From: Leptidea sinapis
Lineage: Eukaryota > Arthropoda > Insecta > Lepidoptera > Pieridae
Direction of reading: 5' to 3'
NCBI RefSeq assembly: GCF_905404315.1
Contig: NC_066279.1
Coordinates: 4,724,501-4,788,500 of the forward strand
DNA: 64,000 nucleotides
Made by a program: the position numbers and the translations under genes. Position 1 is the stretch's first letter. Each line of letters opens with the position of its first letter. Of this stretch, positions 35,401 to 38,864 are shown piece after piece. The notes beneath the pieces are model-generated. The model was not told the DNA's origin and made no database searches. It saw nothing but the letters and a program-made list of their open reading frames with translations.

Positions 35401-37923
35401 TGGCTGGTTTAGTGATACTAGCTTATCAACAAATTGGTTGAGGGTTTAATTCTTGCTCCATCAAAATACATGTGATGTTTAATGCAATTGATATGCAACC
35501 TTTTAAAATACTGCATTTGCTGTCACTGTTCATTTTGGGGTCAATTATCAATCTATCAAGTATAAACTTATGTATACAAGTATAAATTGTAAGTTTACAA
35601 GTATAAATTTAAGGCAGCGGCTTTCAATTAAGATCTTTTTTATATACAAAAATCAAAAACCAGATAGTGTTTCAGTATCTTTTACTATCTTCATTACACT
35701 TACTCTTTTTCTTGTGAAGACTTTCTTTTGCCATCATTCATATTTGACTGAACTTTGTGTTTATTTATTTAAAAGCAACAAGACAAACATTAACAAAAGT
35801 ATAATAATATTATGACCATAAATAATAAATTCTAAATGTTGGCTTAATTATATGTGTTTCACACATTTCAAAAACATAGACACAAACATATTGAATTAAA
35901 ATGAATACAAAATTATCAGAATATTTACAAATTGAATTAAACGTAAATGAATTAGAAATCAATAATATTATATGATAATTAAAACATGCATCATTTCACA
36001 ATTATATAAAACAGGCTTAAACTTATCAGTATTTATAAATTATGTGAATAAAATATAATTTTTGCCTATAATTTACAAAAAAAAAAAAAAAATGAATATA
36101 AATGAAATAAATTCCATTTAAATGACGAAATATTGTCTGAAAATATATCAATATCAACTTTTTTATCTTTTTCTTTATCCATTTCTTTATTAACAGTAGT
36201 TGTTATGACACCAATACATTTCTTATGTGATAATTTTTATATAGCTGTGTGTGTTCACTACTATCATGCTTGTCATATAATGGCTGAAATTACAAATAGA
36301 TAATAATTGCTATAATTATATATATATTACCTTTTTCAACACTTGAAGTAGAATCTTTTCTCGTTCTTCTTGTTTGTCTGAGAGGTGTCAGAGGAGTTTC
36401 TGTGTCACTTCCTGCATTGAATAGTACGAATAAATGAAATATTATTTAGAAGTTTAGTATGAAAAATATTAGTTCCTTGAGCAATGATAGAAGTTGTGAT
36501 TCCCTTTGCCACAAGACTGTTTAATTATACATACATAGAGGTGGTAGGAATAATGCAAAAAAAGTACAATTTTCAACCATAGAGATTCAGGGAATGTGAG
36601 CCCTACCAAGAAGTGAGCCCTGTGTTGATACACTGACAACATTAATGACAAAGAATACCTAGTAGTGAATTCCTCCTGGTAGCCCTCTTAGCTCTAGGAG
36701 ATGCAACAGACTGTGGTGCCTCAACCACTAGACTTGTATTTGATCTAATCCTTGTACTTCTTCTTGATGGTGTGATTGTTTTCTCTTCTGCTTCTTGCTG
36801 AACTTCCACCATTTTCCTTGTTACCTTTTTGGGTGTTTCAATTTTGGCAACACCTATAACAATTTTAAATATAGGATATCTTTAATAAAAGATTAGTGAG
36901 ATTTGCAAAATAATGTAAACCTTTATACATCAAATTAAAAATAAAATATTAATCATTGTTTATAATTCATTATTTTATTGCAGTAAGCCTCTGGAAAATA
37001 CCTGAACTACATAATTTAAATAACTCTAACTAAATACCCATTCTGTTAAAATTGTTACTTTGATTTTTTAAAAGTTAAATGCAATTTATTAGCTCTTGAC
37101 ACAGACATTTGATTTAGATAAGTACTACCTAGTATTAAAAAAAGGAAAGTGTTATGGAATCTTAAGGTTGGTATTTTGATTATTGACCCAAGTTTATTAT
37201 ACACAAATCAAGATATTTTTACATTAACACAAAGATTATAATAATTATTATTCCTAATGATTTGATTAGGTACATATTTAATTAACTATTAAGTTATATG
37301 TAACTTGTGAAAAAGTATCTGAACTACTCATTTAAAAAATAAGATTTTAAATTTATAATAAACTCAATTCAACATCACAAAGTTTTATCATAAAAATCTT
37401 CTCTGAATGCTGACTGTTTATTATTTAATCTGAATATATGTTTGAAACAACAAACATTTGTCCAATTTATTCATAGACAGTAATGTTAAGTAACAATTAA
37501 TTAGAATATTTAAAATACTTACTATTTTCAGATATGAGGTCCAATTCAGGCTTAGCAGCTTTTCGTCCTCGTTTATTAGGTGTTGTTGGTGTTGAGGGTG
37601 AGCTGTCGTCCAAATGTACGTCCGTCGACAATCTTCGTCGCAATCGGGTCATTGGAGCTAGTTAAAAAATAAAGGATAACAGGAGTCAGGATTATTTCAT
37701 CTCCAATAACCTGCCATTACAAAAGCACATGTTCTACGGCATTATCCCCTCAATTGCTTTACTACTTGTTTTACACCAAATAAAACTATGCAAACTTAAC
37801 AAATAATTATGATATTCTAAATAAATTTAAGGTTGTTACAATAACTTGGAATTCAAGCATGCGTTCACGAGATACCGCAATAGATTTCAAAGCAATACCT
37901 TTCACTGCGTCGTTTTCATCCAT
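1986..37923 (-). CDS. 26-exon gene for a 1777-aa lysine/serine-rich modular protein (probably nuclear)
   Basis: Joining 26 exons gives 5334 nt, or 1777 codons plus a stop, with no internal stop and AG/GT at every junction. Introns 1-24 all fall in phase 1 and only the last is phase 0, so exons 2-24 are symmetric and can be duplicated or skipped without a frameshift. Residue layout: 1-146 basic, with RRRLS and TP sites; 146-331 three related exon modules; 332-1113 one large exon, very acidic at about 710-810 and then basic; about 1201-1548 a series of K-T-P-K-S-D-K-K-K-K exons; 1624-1777 a basic C-terminus. There is no signal peptide and no membrane segment; polylysine runs can serve as nuclear localisation signals. 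Known analogues in architecture are Treacle and Nopp140 (exon-encoded low-complexity repeats) and Ki-67. An insect slender-lobes-type nucleolar protein is a guess from memory. The function is not identified. Extra symmetric exons could have been missed. No AATAAA was seen within 900 nt past the stop; the nearest on this strand is near 990. Confidence 0.85.
3097..3167 (-). CDS. exon 25, lysine/arginine-rich; phase switches to 0
   Basis: The 71-nt exon starts in phase 1 and ends in phase 0. It encodes SNKLERTKKRKIRNDDEDVS, then AKK, a strong bipartite nuclear-localisation-like cluster. GTAAGA donor. Confidence 0.85.
3447..4903. other. intron 24 sequence, left part: nothing recognised
   Basis: AT-rich intron with scattered low-copy-looking sequence. 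The only sizeable open frame (4075-4281, plus) has no family signature. Confidence 0.4.
4904..5200 (-). mobile_element. non-autonomous Helitron, 5'-truncated
   Basis: On the minus strand it ends in a hairpin (GGCAAAACAACGTTTGCC) followed by a short spacer and CTAG next to a T, the Helitron 3' signature. It is the same family as 24245-24589 and 28685-29026, but similarity stops near 5200. Confidence 0.7.
5367..5450 (-). CDS. exon 24, short basic exon
   Basis: The 28-codon phase 1-1 exon encodes DYILASASIVQEKQNKKPKI, then DGEGNQDK. It lies 72 bp from exon 23. GTATGT donor. Confidence 0.8.
5523..5591 (-). CDS. exon 23, short basic exon
   Basis: The 23-codon phase 1-1 exon encodes GDGSLNESNQKRKRMASPDL, then MKE. 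The SLNES and KRKR blocks look like a worn lysine module. GTAAGC donor. Confidence 0.8.
6575..6722 (+). mobile_element. mariner 5' terminal fragment
   Basis: It starts after TA with CGAGGGCTGCACTAAAAGTA and matches the end of the mariner copy at 42169-44557 (reverse strand) through the ATTCTCGGTCTTGTCACAAG segment. It has no coding sequence and breaks off at the adjoining Helitron. Confidence 0.8.
6727..7075 (-). mobile_element. non-autonomous Helitron, 3' CTAG lost
   Basis: Same family as 8447-8801 (shared ACAGACGTTGTTCTGTA hairpin region and GTTTAGGAGTCCAT segment). The 5' end reads A|TCTAATATATATAAATT on the minus strand. The terminal CTAG was lost where it abuts the mariner fragment. Confidence 0.7.
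7451..7561 (-). CDS. exon 22, diverged KGDKKKKRK module
   Basis: The 37-codon phase 1-1 exon contains LLSESLSKARKGDKKKKRKS. The TPK core is lost but the GDKKKK block and position are kept. TTACAG acceptor and GTATAT donor. Confidence 0.85.
   Translation of the reverse strand: MEILKLTHIYSANHCRRHEKVIRRKRGNQKGTIPHH
7706..7905 (-). repeat. dispersed repeat family G (SINE-like)
   Basis: It contains CTACAAT/GTAGTGCCGCC and the segment GGCAAATGAGACTTAACATC shared, in opposite orientation, with copies at 46735-46975 and 63475-63770. It has no open frame of its own; class inferred. Confidence 0.6.
8447..8801 (-). mobile_element. non-autonomous Helitron, apparently complete
   Basis: Minus-strand 5' end A|TCTTAATATATATAAATC; 3' end hairpin ACAGA..TCTGT, then CTAG|T. 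Insertion between A and T with no target duplication is typical of Helitrons. Confidence 0.78.
8825..8990 (-). repeat. fragment of the 1-kb inverted-duplication repeat family
   Basis: It shares TAACCTCCATTTTGAGCAAT, the ACACAAAGTGACA segment and the CGTATAAATTATCTAAG end with 49127-49330, 55560-55740 and 58070-58205. Confidence 0.55.
9022..9120 (-). CDS. exon 21, PTPKSDKKKK module
   Basis: The 33-codon phase 1-1 exon contains NVASKVPTPKSDKKKKNNSE. Only the phase-1 reading is open; a shifted reading meets a stop after six codons, which supports the phase assignment. Confidence 0.88.
9190..9395 (+). repeat. dispersed repeat family E
   Basis: About 200 bp nearly identical to 51263-51480 (GTGCCACCAGCACCGTTAAC, then AATTGAGAAAGGTAAACATT). 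It lies in intron 20; class unknown. Confidence 0.65.
9474..9572 (-). CDS. exon 20, KTPKRDKKK module
   Basis: The 33-codon phase 1-1 exon contains EVPVKTPKRDKKKQNLSASD, with one lysine fewer and arginine in place of serine. It ends in T before a GTAAGC donor. Confidence 0.9.
10595..10815 (+). promoter_or_regulatory. promoter-like GC-rich block in intron 19 (plus strand)
   Basis: A CpG-containing island of about 220 bp in AT-rich intron has AAGTATAAATCC as a possible TATA box and, about 145 bp downstream, GAAGAG|GTGAGT as a consensus 5' splice donor. It could be a solo LTR or the first exon of a plus-strand transcript. No open frame supports either reading. Confidence 0.3.
11241..11351 (-). 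CDS. exon 19, KSPKSDKKKK module
   Basis: The 37-codon phase 1-1 exon contains NASLAKSPKSDKKKKQKTST, with serine replacing threonine before proline. GTAATT donor. Confidence 0.9.
11398..11740. mobile_element. Tc1/mariner-like MITE, 343 bp, TA target duplication
   Basis: Terminal inverted repeats of about 40 bp (GGCCGAGAAGTTGACGTCCA continuing to AAAATTTGAA) flanked by TA at 11396-11397 and 11741-11742. No coding content. Confidence 0.85.
11985..12345 (+). repeat. hammerhead-containing repeat, copy 1 (with inverted flanks)
   Basis: It starts GGCGTTACTTTGCGGAAATC and is bounded by inverted arms (AAATGATGTAAGTTTTCTTT and its complement). The interior has GGTATAAAAGAGCAG (TATA-like, 12183), then GTGCCAGATTTTGGCG and the hammerhead-like core. 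Copies 2 and 3 are at 24757-24970 and 34133-34362. A Penelope-like terminal repeat is a possible source; inferred. Confidence 0.6.
12245..12292 (+). ncRNA. hammerhead-ribozyme-like motif, copy 1
   Basis: CTGAGGA (12251-12257), a 5-bp helix GCCTC/GAGGC with loop GTGTA, GAAAC (12274-12278), then CACGTGTC. This follows the hammerhead order CUGANGA - helix II - GAAA - short helix III - UC. One extra U (12258) lies between A9 and helix II, and helix I pairing is weak, so activity is uncertain. Confidence 0.45.
12440..13205 (+). mobile_element. non-LTR retrotransposon 3' end (CR1/Rex-like), split by a MITE
   Basis: The frame at 12482-12618 reads FYNKIPEYVQNKSIKLFKRI, then VKKRLCGKVYY and NDTTDWE-stop, the typical C-terminus of CR1/Rex-group reverse transcriptases. 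The 3' UTR (TGTTGCGCCCGTTCTTCTCA and GGTGGTAGTTTTTGACTTTC) recurs at 23150-23500 and 27826-28190. Clade assignment inferred. Confidence 0.7.
12673..13051. mobile_element. hAT-like MITE, 379 bp
   Basis: Terminal inverted repeats CAAGGACGAGTAAAAAAAGA and CACGGACAAGTAAAAAAATA, each continuing to AGGACTCCG. It is flanked by GTACTATG / GGACTATG, an 8-bp direct repeat with one mismatch. The uninterrupted LINE copy at 23150-23500 shows the empty site. Confidence 0.75.
13242..13415 (-). mobile_element. Helitron fragment
   Basis: The minus-strand 3' end has CGCGGACAAAGTCGCG, a hairpin, followed by CTAG|T. The TTCAAATCGATTAAGCCGTT segment is of the kind seen in lepidopteran Helitrons. The 5' end is not defined. 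Confidence 0.55.
13670..13762 (-). CDS. exon 18, KTPKSDKKKK module
   Basis: The 31-codon phase 1-1 exon reads DGNNVNVSLVKTPKSDKKKK, then QNISANENNLQ. It shares the NISxNE end with exons 12 and 15. TTTCAG acceptor and GTATGA donor. Confidence 0.9.
14228..14335 (-). CDS. exon 17, KTPKSDKKKKK module (duplicated block, copy 2)
   Basis: The 36-codon phase 1-1 exon reads DQDEPISEANASIVKTPKSD, then KKKKKQNIAGNET. It is the copy of exon 14, with one extra lysine codon from an AAG run. Confidence 0.9.
14406..14465 (-). CDS. exon 16, short KTPQDGVKK module (duplicated block, copy 2)
   Basis: The 20-codon phase 1-1 exon reads GKTPQDGVKKNGSVSVVIDI. It is the copy of exon 13, and intron 15 before it is 112 bp, like intron 12. 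Confidence 0.85.
14578..14676 (-). CDS. exon 15, KTPKSDKKKK module (duplicated block, copy 2)
   Basis: The 33-codon phase 1-1 exon reads STEPEQLATACVKTPKSDKK, then KKQNISFNEDIG. It is the copy of exon 12 with the same length and splice contexts. Confidence 0.9.
14803..15485 (-). mobile_element. LTR-like repeat, copy A (683 bp)
   Basis: Reverse complement of 21028-21709 over its whole length with few differences. Read on the minus strand it has CTATAAAAGCCGTTG and later CAATAAACTGAG, a TATA box and a polyadenylation signal as in an LTR. It lies about 127 bp upstream of exon 15 in gene orientation. Confidence 0.6.
15672..15746 (+). tRNA. tRNA-like sequence (anticodon-loop ACGGAAA)
   Basis: A full cloverleaf folds: acceptor GGACGGT/ATCGTCC, D arm GCTC/GAGC, anticodon stem CTCGG/CCGAG, T arm GCGGG/CCCGC with TTCGAGT. 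The loop would give GGA with C instead of the universal U at position 33, and there is no long variable arm as tRNA-Ser needs. It is probably a tRNA-derived repeat rather than a working tRNA. Confidence 0.5.
15871..16596 (-). pseudogene. RTE-type LINE reverse transcriptase, C-terminal fragment
   Basis: A 241-residue open frame contains YGLKINRQKTKMMIV, YIYLGSLVANTGG, LLYGAETW, ALEMWCWRRMLRVSW and ILRYFGHITRRGEHAIER, the post-catalytic region of RTE/BovB-like reverse transcriptases. The catalytic FADD box and endonuclease lie outside, so it is a 5'-truncated, non-autonomous copy in intron 14 of the host gene. The frame is intact, suggesting it is fairly young. Confidence 0.85.
17085..17104. 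repeat. (GA)10 microsatellite
   Basis: Uninterrupted GA dinucleotide run in intron 14. Confidence 0.9.
17210..17622 (-). mobile_element. non-autonomous Helitron, apparently complete (413 bp)
   Basis: Minus-strand 5' end A|TCTATATATATAAAAATG, 3' hairpin GGCAGTACGAAGTCTGCC, then GGGTCAGCTAG|T. No coding content. Confidence 0.75.
18456..18560 (-). CDS. exon 14, KTPKSDKKKK module (duplicated block, copy 1)
   Basis: The 35-codon phase 1-1 exon reads DQDEPISKANASILKTPKSD, then KKKKQYKFESET. Its duplicate is exon 17. The intron on its 5' side has grown to nearly 2 kb through a MITE and other repeats. Confidence 0.9.
18660..19099 (+). mobile_element. non-autonomous Helitron with internal tandem repeats (440 bp)
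   Basis: It begins A|TCTTTATATATATAATTC and ends with hairpin ACAG..CTGT, GGGTCCA and CTAG|T. Inside, a module built on CTCCT(A/G)-A-CGGCTGGAC(C/A)GAT and GGTTTAGATTC repeats at about 18699, 18788, 18900 and 19025. Confidence 0.75.
19346..19669. mobile_element. MITE with about 25-bp terminal inverted repeats
   Basis: CCACAGACATGGATCCAAAT at the left and the complement of ATTTGGATC-like CTACTTGGATCTATGTCTGT at the right form inverted ends. No clear target duplication, so the superfamily is open. Confidence 0.65.
19870..20450. repeat. dispersed repeat family C
   Basis: It shares TGTGATTTGAAA..CGATGAAACG, TGGTACCAGGCGATCATA and GACACCAGGAGATCAT segments with 47215-47445 and 50240-50595. No open frame recognised. 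Confidence 0.55.
20520..20579 (-). CDS. exon 13, short KTPKGGEKK module (duplicated block, copy 1)
   Basis: The 20-codon phase 1-1 exon reads GKTPKGGEKKNRSVSEVIDI. Its duplicate is exon 16. Intron 12, before it, is only 114 bp. Confidence 0.85.
   Translation of the reverse strand, partial: GKHLKAVKRKIVLFQKLSI
20694..20792 (-). CDS. exon 12, KTPKSDKKKK module (duplicated block, copy 1)
   Basis: The 33-codon phase 1-1 exon encodes STEPEQLATSFVKTPKSDKK followed by KKQNISLNEDDG. It matches exon 15 almost base for base over the full 99 nt, including the TTTTTTTTGTCACTTTTAGG segment on the plus strand. Confidence 0.9.
21028..21709 (+). mobile_element. LTR-like repeat, copy B (682 bp)
   Basis: Inverted partner of 14803-15485. 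It shows CTATAAAAGCCGTTG and CAATAAACTGAG in LTR-like order. It lies about 235 bp upstream of exon 12 in gene orientation. No internal retrotransposon sequence adjoins it, so it could be a solo LTR. Confidence 0.6.
22215..22345 (+). mobile_element. LINE 3' tail remnant
   Basis: GTTACAAGAGAATGTGGGCG, then GGTGATCACTTAACACCAGG and GCTCGTTTGTCCTCCTCTTC match, in the opposite orientation, the 3' end of the LINE at 26065-26850. Confidence 0.65.
22434..22881. mobile_element. PIF/Harbinger-like non-autonomous element, TAA target duplication
   Basis: Inverted ends AGCCACGTATTCATTAGTAA / complement, with TAA at 22431-22433 and 22882-22884. Interior AAACATTGTTTATAAAC-type sub-repeats. On the minus strand it encodes LKLGRPHLSVVHRMSPEEVV, then INRKKKKKGGRF, which loosely resembles the N-terminal part of Harbinger nucleases; that resemblance is inference. 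Confidence 0.7.
22966..23037 (-). CDS. exon 11, short lysine-rich exon
   Basis: The 24-codon phase 1-1 exon encodes LNKSKSKKRKEKRNSNFVEE, a degenerate form of the lysine module. TTTCAG acceptor and GTAAGT donor. Confidence 0.82.
23150..23500 (-). mobile_element. CR1/Rex-like LINE 3' end
   Basis: Minus-strand copy of the C-terminal codons and 3' UTR seen at 12440-13205, without the MITE. Confidence 0.7.
23510..23790 (+). repeat. dispersed repeat family D, copy 1
   Basis: Contains GCGGCAACTAATACTACGCC, TGTAAAATAACACGAAGCGT and AGCTACTGTTCTTAGGTAG, all found on the opposite strand in 48365-48770. Confidence 0.6.
23900..24165 (+). mobile_element. RTE-type LINE 3' end
   Basis: With one or two frame breaks it reads LKWQCAEHIV, GRWGRKVLEWRP, TRWTDD and LRAAQDQSSLRSLGE, the usual RTE C-terminus, and ends near ATGATGATGAAATGA-like sequence. 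Confidence 0.7.
24245..24589 (-). mobile_element. non-autonomous Helitron, complete (345 bp)
   Basis: Minus-strand 5' A|TCTATACTAATATTATAAAG, 3' hairpin GGCAAAACAACGTTTGCC, GGGTCAG, CTAG|T. Almost identical to 28685-29026 on the other strand. Confidence 0.82.
24615..24704 (-). CDS. exon 10
   Basis: The 30-codon phase 1-1 exon is acidic (PTIHIDSDAPEETPIQHE, then NNDISLNESR). The DISLNES end resembles the NISLNE end of the later lysine exons. GTGAGT donor. Confidence 0.8.
24757..24970 (-). repeat. hammerhead-containing repeat, copy 2
   Basis: Inverted outer arms (AAATGATTTAAGTTTTCTTT and complement, extending to CCGCCAATATT). Inside, on the minus strand at about 24841-24890, is CTGAGGA, GCCTC-GTGTA-GAGGC, GAAACACGTGTC. 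The promoter-like part of copy 1 is absent. Confidence 0.6.
25180..25634 (+). pseudogene. LINE C-terminal fragment (RNase-H/zinc-knuckle region)
   Basis: The frame at 25314-25634 reads MVGTLTGHTSLNKHLFTIDV, then CRGCLTEDETVTHVTVEC, a CxxC...H...C knuckle typical of the end of Jockey/R1-type LINE polyproteins. The upstream frame (LNRHDIR before it) continues the similarity with breaks. 5'-truncated. Confidence 0.75.
25800..26060 (-). repeat. SINE-like repeat with tRNA T-arm-like end
   Basis: The end near 26020-26042 carries GCCGGGATTCAAACCCGGAA, the complement of a tRNA T-arm/B box. Class inferred. Confidence 0.45.
26065..26850 (-). pseudogene. LINE reverse transcriptase C-terminal fragment
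   Basis: A 235-residue frame (26130-26837) contains GILGLEISSDCQFRGHLEGK, YKAQVRPHMEYCCHLW, FDRVQRRAARFV, FYHIYHGECSEELFNL and TTKLWNELPCAVFP. This is the region after the reverse transcriptase catalytic core of a non-LTR element common in moths and butterflies; clade not assigned. It is 5'-truncated and otherwise open, so probably recent. Its 3' tail recurs at several places in the window. Confidence 0.8.
27168..27266 (-). CDS. exon 9
   Basis: The 33-codon phase 1-1 exon encodes DGDETDAPFKFFIDTKGDLD and then a serine/threonine-rich end. AG acceptor and GTAAAT donor. It carries no lysine motif. Confidence 0.8.
27500..27690 (-). repeat. LINE 3' UTR remnant
   Basis: GAGCGCCATTTGTTTCCGAA and ATTCTAAAGGAATCAATTTT recur at 59230-59360. 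Confidence 0.5.
27826..28190 (-). mobile_element. CR1/Rex-like LINE 3' end
   Basis: Same 3' end as 23150-23500 (ACGGGCGCAGAAACTCAGCG, CCCAATGTGTGGTATGATTT, GCATATACATCGCC). Confidence 0.7.
28345..28416 (-). repeat. 72-bp perfect duplicate of 27832-27903
   Basis: AGGATTTAAAATCACATATT through CCGACAAGAAC is repeated without visible change about 510 bp downstream, ending abruptly on both sides. Confidence 0.8.
28685..29026 (+). mobile_element. non-autonomous Helitron, complete (342 bp)
   Basis: Plus-strand 5' A|TCTATACTAATATTATAAAG, 3' hairpin GGCAAAATAACGTTTGCC, GGGTCAG, CTAG|T. Inserted between A (28684) and T (29027). Confidence 0.82.
29250..29400 (-). mobile_element. LINE 3' tail remnant
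   Basis: TAATGTTAAGTGATCACCGT, then CAGAGGAATCACAGGAGGTT match the tail of the LINE at 26065-26850. Confidence 0.6.
29531..31876 (-). CDS. exon 8, large acidic/serine-rich central exon
   Basis: The 782-codon phase 1-1 exon covers residues 332-1113. It is rich in N, K, S, D and E. An acidic tract at about residues 710-810 (SSDEESSEGG, AGDDYESGDSRDEEDRR, SFIVSSDEEDDQLLEGTDDD) is followed by a basic stretch at about 815-845 (RMIKEQKKASREMYEARHKSKK), which may form a helix or coiled coil. SFII/SFIV follows an acidic residue twice (about 552 and 781). The donor is GTAAGA; the open frame continues past it by chance. No enzymatic domain is recognised. Acidic tracts of this kind occur in histone- or rRNA-associated nucleolar proteins. 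Confidence 0.92.
32126..32338. mobile_element. piggyBac-like MITE
   Basis: TTAA (32122-32125) precedes CCCTCAACTGGTATCGTGGG. The right end is the complement of AACTGGTATCGTGGGGGCC, giving a 25-bp inverted repeat with one mismatch. TTAA is not seen on the right, where a family G repeat begins. No coding content. Confidence 0.6.
32345..32430 (+). repeat. family G repeat, 5' fragment
   Basis: GACGAGACGAGCAAGGCGTT and GTAATTGATACGCCCTG match the starts of the copies at 46735 and 63475. Confidence 0.6.
33515..33688 (-). CDS. exon 7, third copy of the EIRKSP module
   Basis: The 58-codon phase 1-1 exon reads DETVSNKVTNITAEETENKL ... SEIRKSPQKIRRNSRNMNKS ... DNSSSKL. It is a recent tandem duplicate of exon 6; intron 6, between them, is about 810 bp. 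Confidence 0.9.
34133..34362 (-). repeat. hammerhead-containing repeat, copy 3
   Basis: Same arms as copy 2. On the minus strand at about 34213-34262 is CTGAAGA, GCCTC-GTGTA-GAGGC, GAAACACGTGTC. The N7 position varies (A here, G in copies 1 and 2), as it may in hammerheads. Confidence 0.6.
34502..34669 (-). CDS. exon 6, second copy of the EIRKSP module
   Basis: The 56-codon phase 1-1 exon reads DETVSNKLAHITTEEIENKL ... GEIRKSPQKIRRNSRNMNKS ... DDSSSR. It is nearly identical to exon 7 at DNA and protein level, with the same phase and the same TTTTAG acceptor context. Confidence 0.9.
35054..35269 (-). CDS. exon 5, first copy of the GEIRRSP module
   Basis: The 72-codon phase 1-1 exon reads E-x2-VSK ... 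E-E-x-E-N-x-L ... SGEIRRSPRILEKIAK ... NDVSSSEI. Its ends and its EIR(R/K)SP core align with exons 6 and 7, so the three exons form a tandem series; this copy is the most diverged. Confidence 0.88.
36331..36411 (-). CDS. exon 4, basic TPLRQTRRTRK segment
   Basis: The 27-codon phase 1-1 exon encodes a TPLTPLRQTRRTRKDS motif like those in exon 3. AG acceptor and GTAATA donor. Confidence 0.85.
36659..36853 (-). CDS. exon 3, TP/RR-rich basic segment
   Basis: The 65-codon phase 1-1 exon contains ETPKKVTRK, TPSRRSTRIRSN and SPRAKRATRRNS, three similar S/T-P plus arginine motifs. AG acceptor and GTATTC donor. Confidence 0.85.
37523..37657 (-). CDS. exon 2, basic R-rich and proline/threonine-rich
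   Basis: The 45-codon phase 1-1 exon has an AG acceptor at 37659-37658 and a GTAAGT donor. It encodes TRLRRRLSTD followed by a serine/proline/threonine run (SSPSTPTTPNKRGRKAAK). Basic clusters and S/T-P sites suggest nuclear localisation and phosphorylation. Confidence 0.85.
37899..37923 (-). CDS. exon 1 (start codon, MDENDAVK)
   Basis: The ATG at 37923 begins an 8-codon first coding exon that ends in phase 1 before a GTATTG donor. It is the only ATG that joins in frame to exon 2 across consensus splice sites. The stretch above it (37924-38090) would be 5' UTR and promoter; I see no clear TATA box. Confidence 0.75.
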
Positions 37924-37999
37924 TATTATGCGATAATAGTACTTTAAAATAGGTTTTTAAATCAAAAAACACACAATATATCAATAACACATGTAGATT

Positions 38000-38860
38000 A
38001 AACGCTCTTTAGTCAAAAGTTAACGTGCTTCGAGTTTGATTTGAGAATTGAGACTTGAAAACGAAATACAGGCTTCGGAACTTGAACAGCTGTTAAAACC
38101 CGCAAAATGTCATTTTTAAAATGCGACGCTCATTTTCCGATTGGTGGATTCTCATCTCAAAATTCGGTTGGCTGAATTGAATAATGATAACTGGACTTCC
38201 TGCGACGGTACAGTATAAAGGTACGGCAATCGGGCCAATCGGCATTGGTATGGTAAATAGAAACACTTGCCATGATGGTATTTTCAAATTAACTGTATAT
38301 ATATTATGTATATTATATAATATTTAAGAAATATAAAAAAAAATAAGATTCTATAGATATTTTTGATGTTAAGAGCTGATTAGTTTTTGGAATCGATCGG
38401 TAAAGCAGTTATTCCAAAACCACCGTAGTTGTACATTCTTTGAGATTTCTTAAAACCCACTGGTCCGAATATTTTTTAAAATCTATGTTTGGTCAAGCCC
38501 TTTTAAATGGCGTCAACCGCGATCGGTCGAGCCGTTTCAAAGTTATAAGACGTTTACATACACACATACACACTCATACATAAATACAGACGTACGGACA
38601 CCAAATAAACGGGGTTAAACCAATAACATCCCGAATTTCAGTACGATAGCAGCGTGGGATAGACAAGCAATGCGTCAAATTGTGAGTGTCAAAGAGTAAA
38701 ATAATATTTAGGTCTATGCTTAGTACGTGATACAACGAGATTAACATAAACGACTTGTCGCGCGTGATACAACGAGATACATTAACGACTTGTCCCAAAA
38801 AAATAAAGAATCATGGGCATCTTTATAAATATAAGTCTGCTACTCTTTATATGTGTGTGT
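38000..38860. other. presumed promoter region of the host gene and flanking DNA
   Basis: Nearest the gene there is a stretch with CCAAT on both strands (about 38138, 38235). Further out, a TE-like segment (38400-38600) and a direct repeat of about 33 bp (CGTGATACAACGAGAT..ACGACTTGTC at 38727 and 38762). No open frame to call. Confidence 0.35.
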
Positions 38861-38864
38861 GTAC

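Noticed and set aside
38093..38287. 64-codon minus-strand frame upstream of the host gene
   Set aside because: Lies in the presumed promoter/CCAAT region; no splice site joins it in frame to exon 1.
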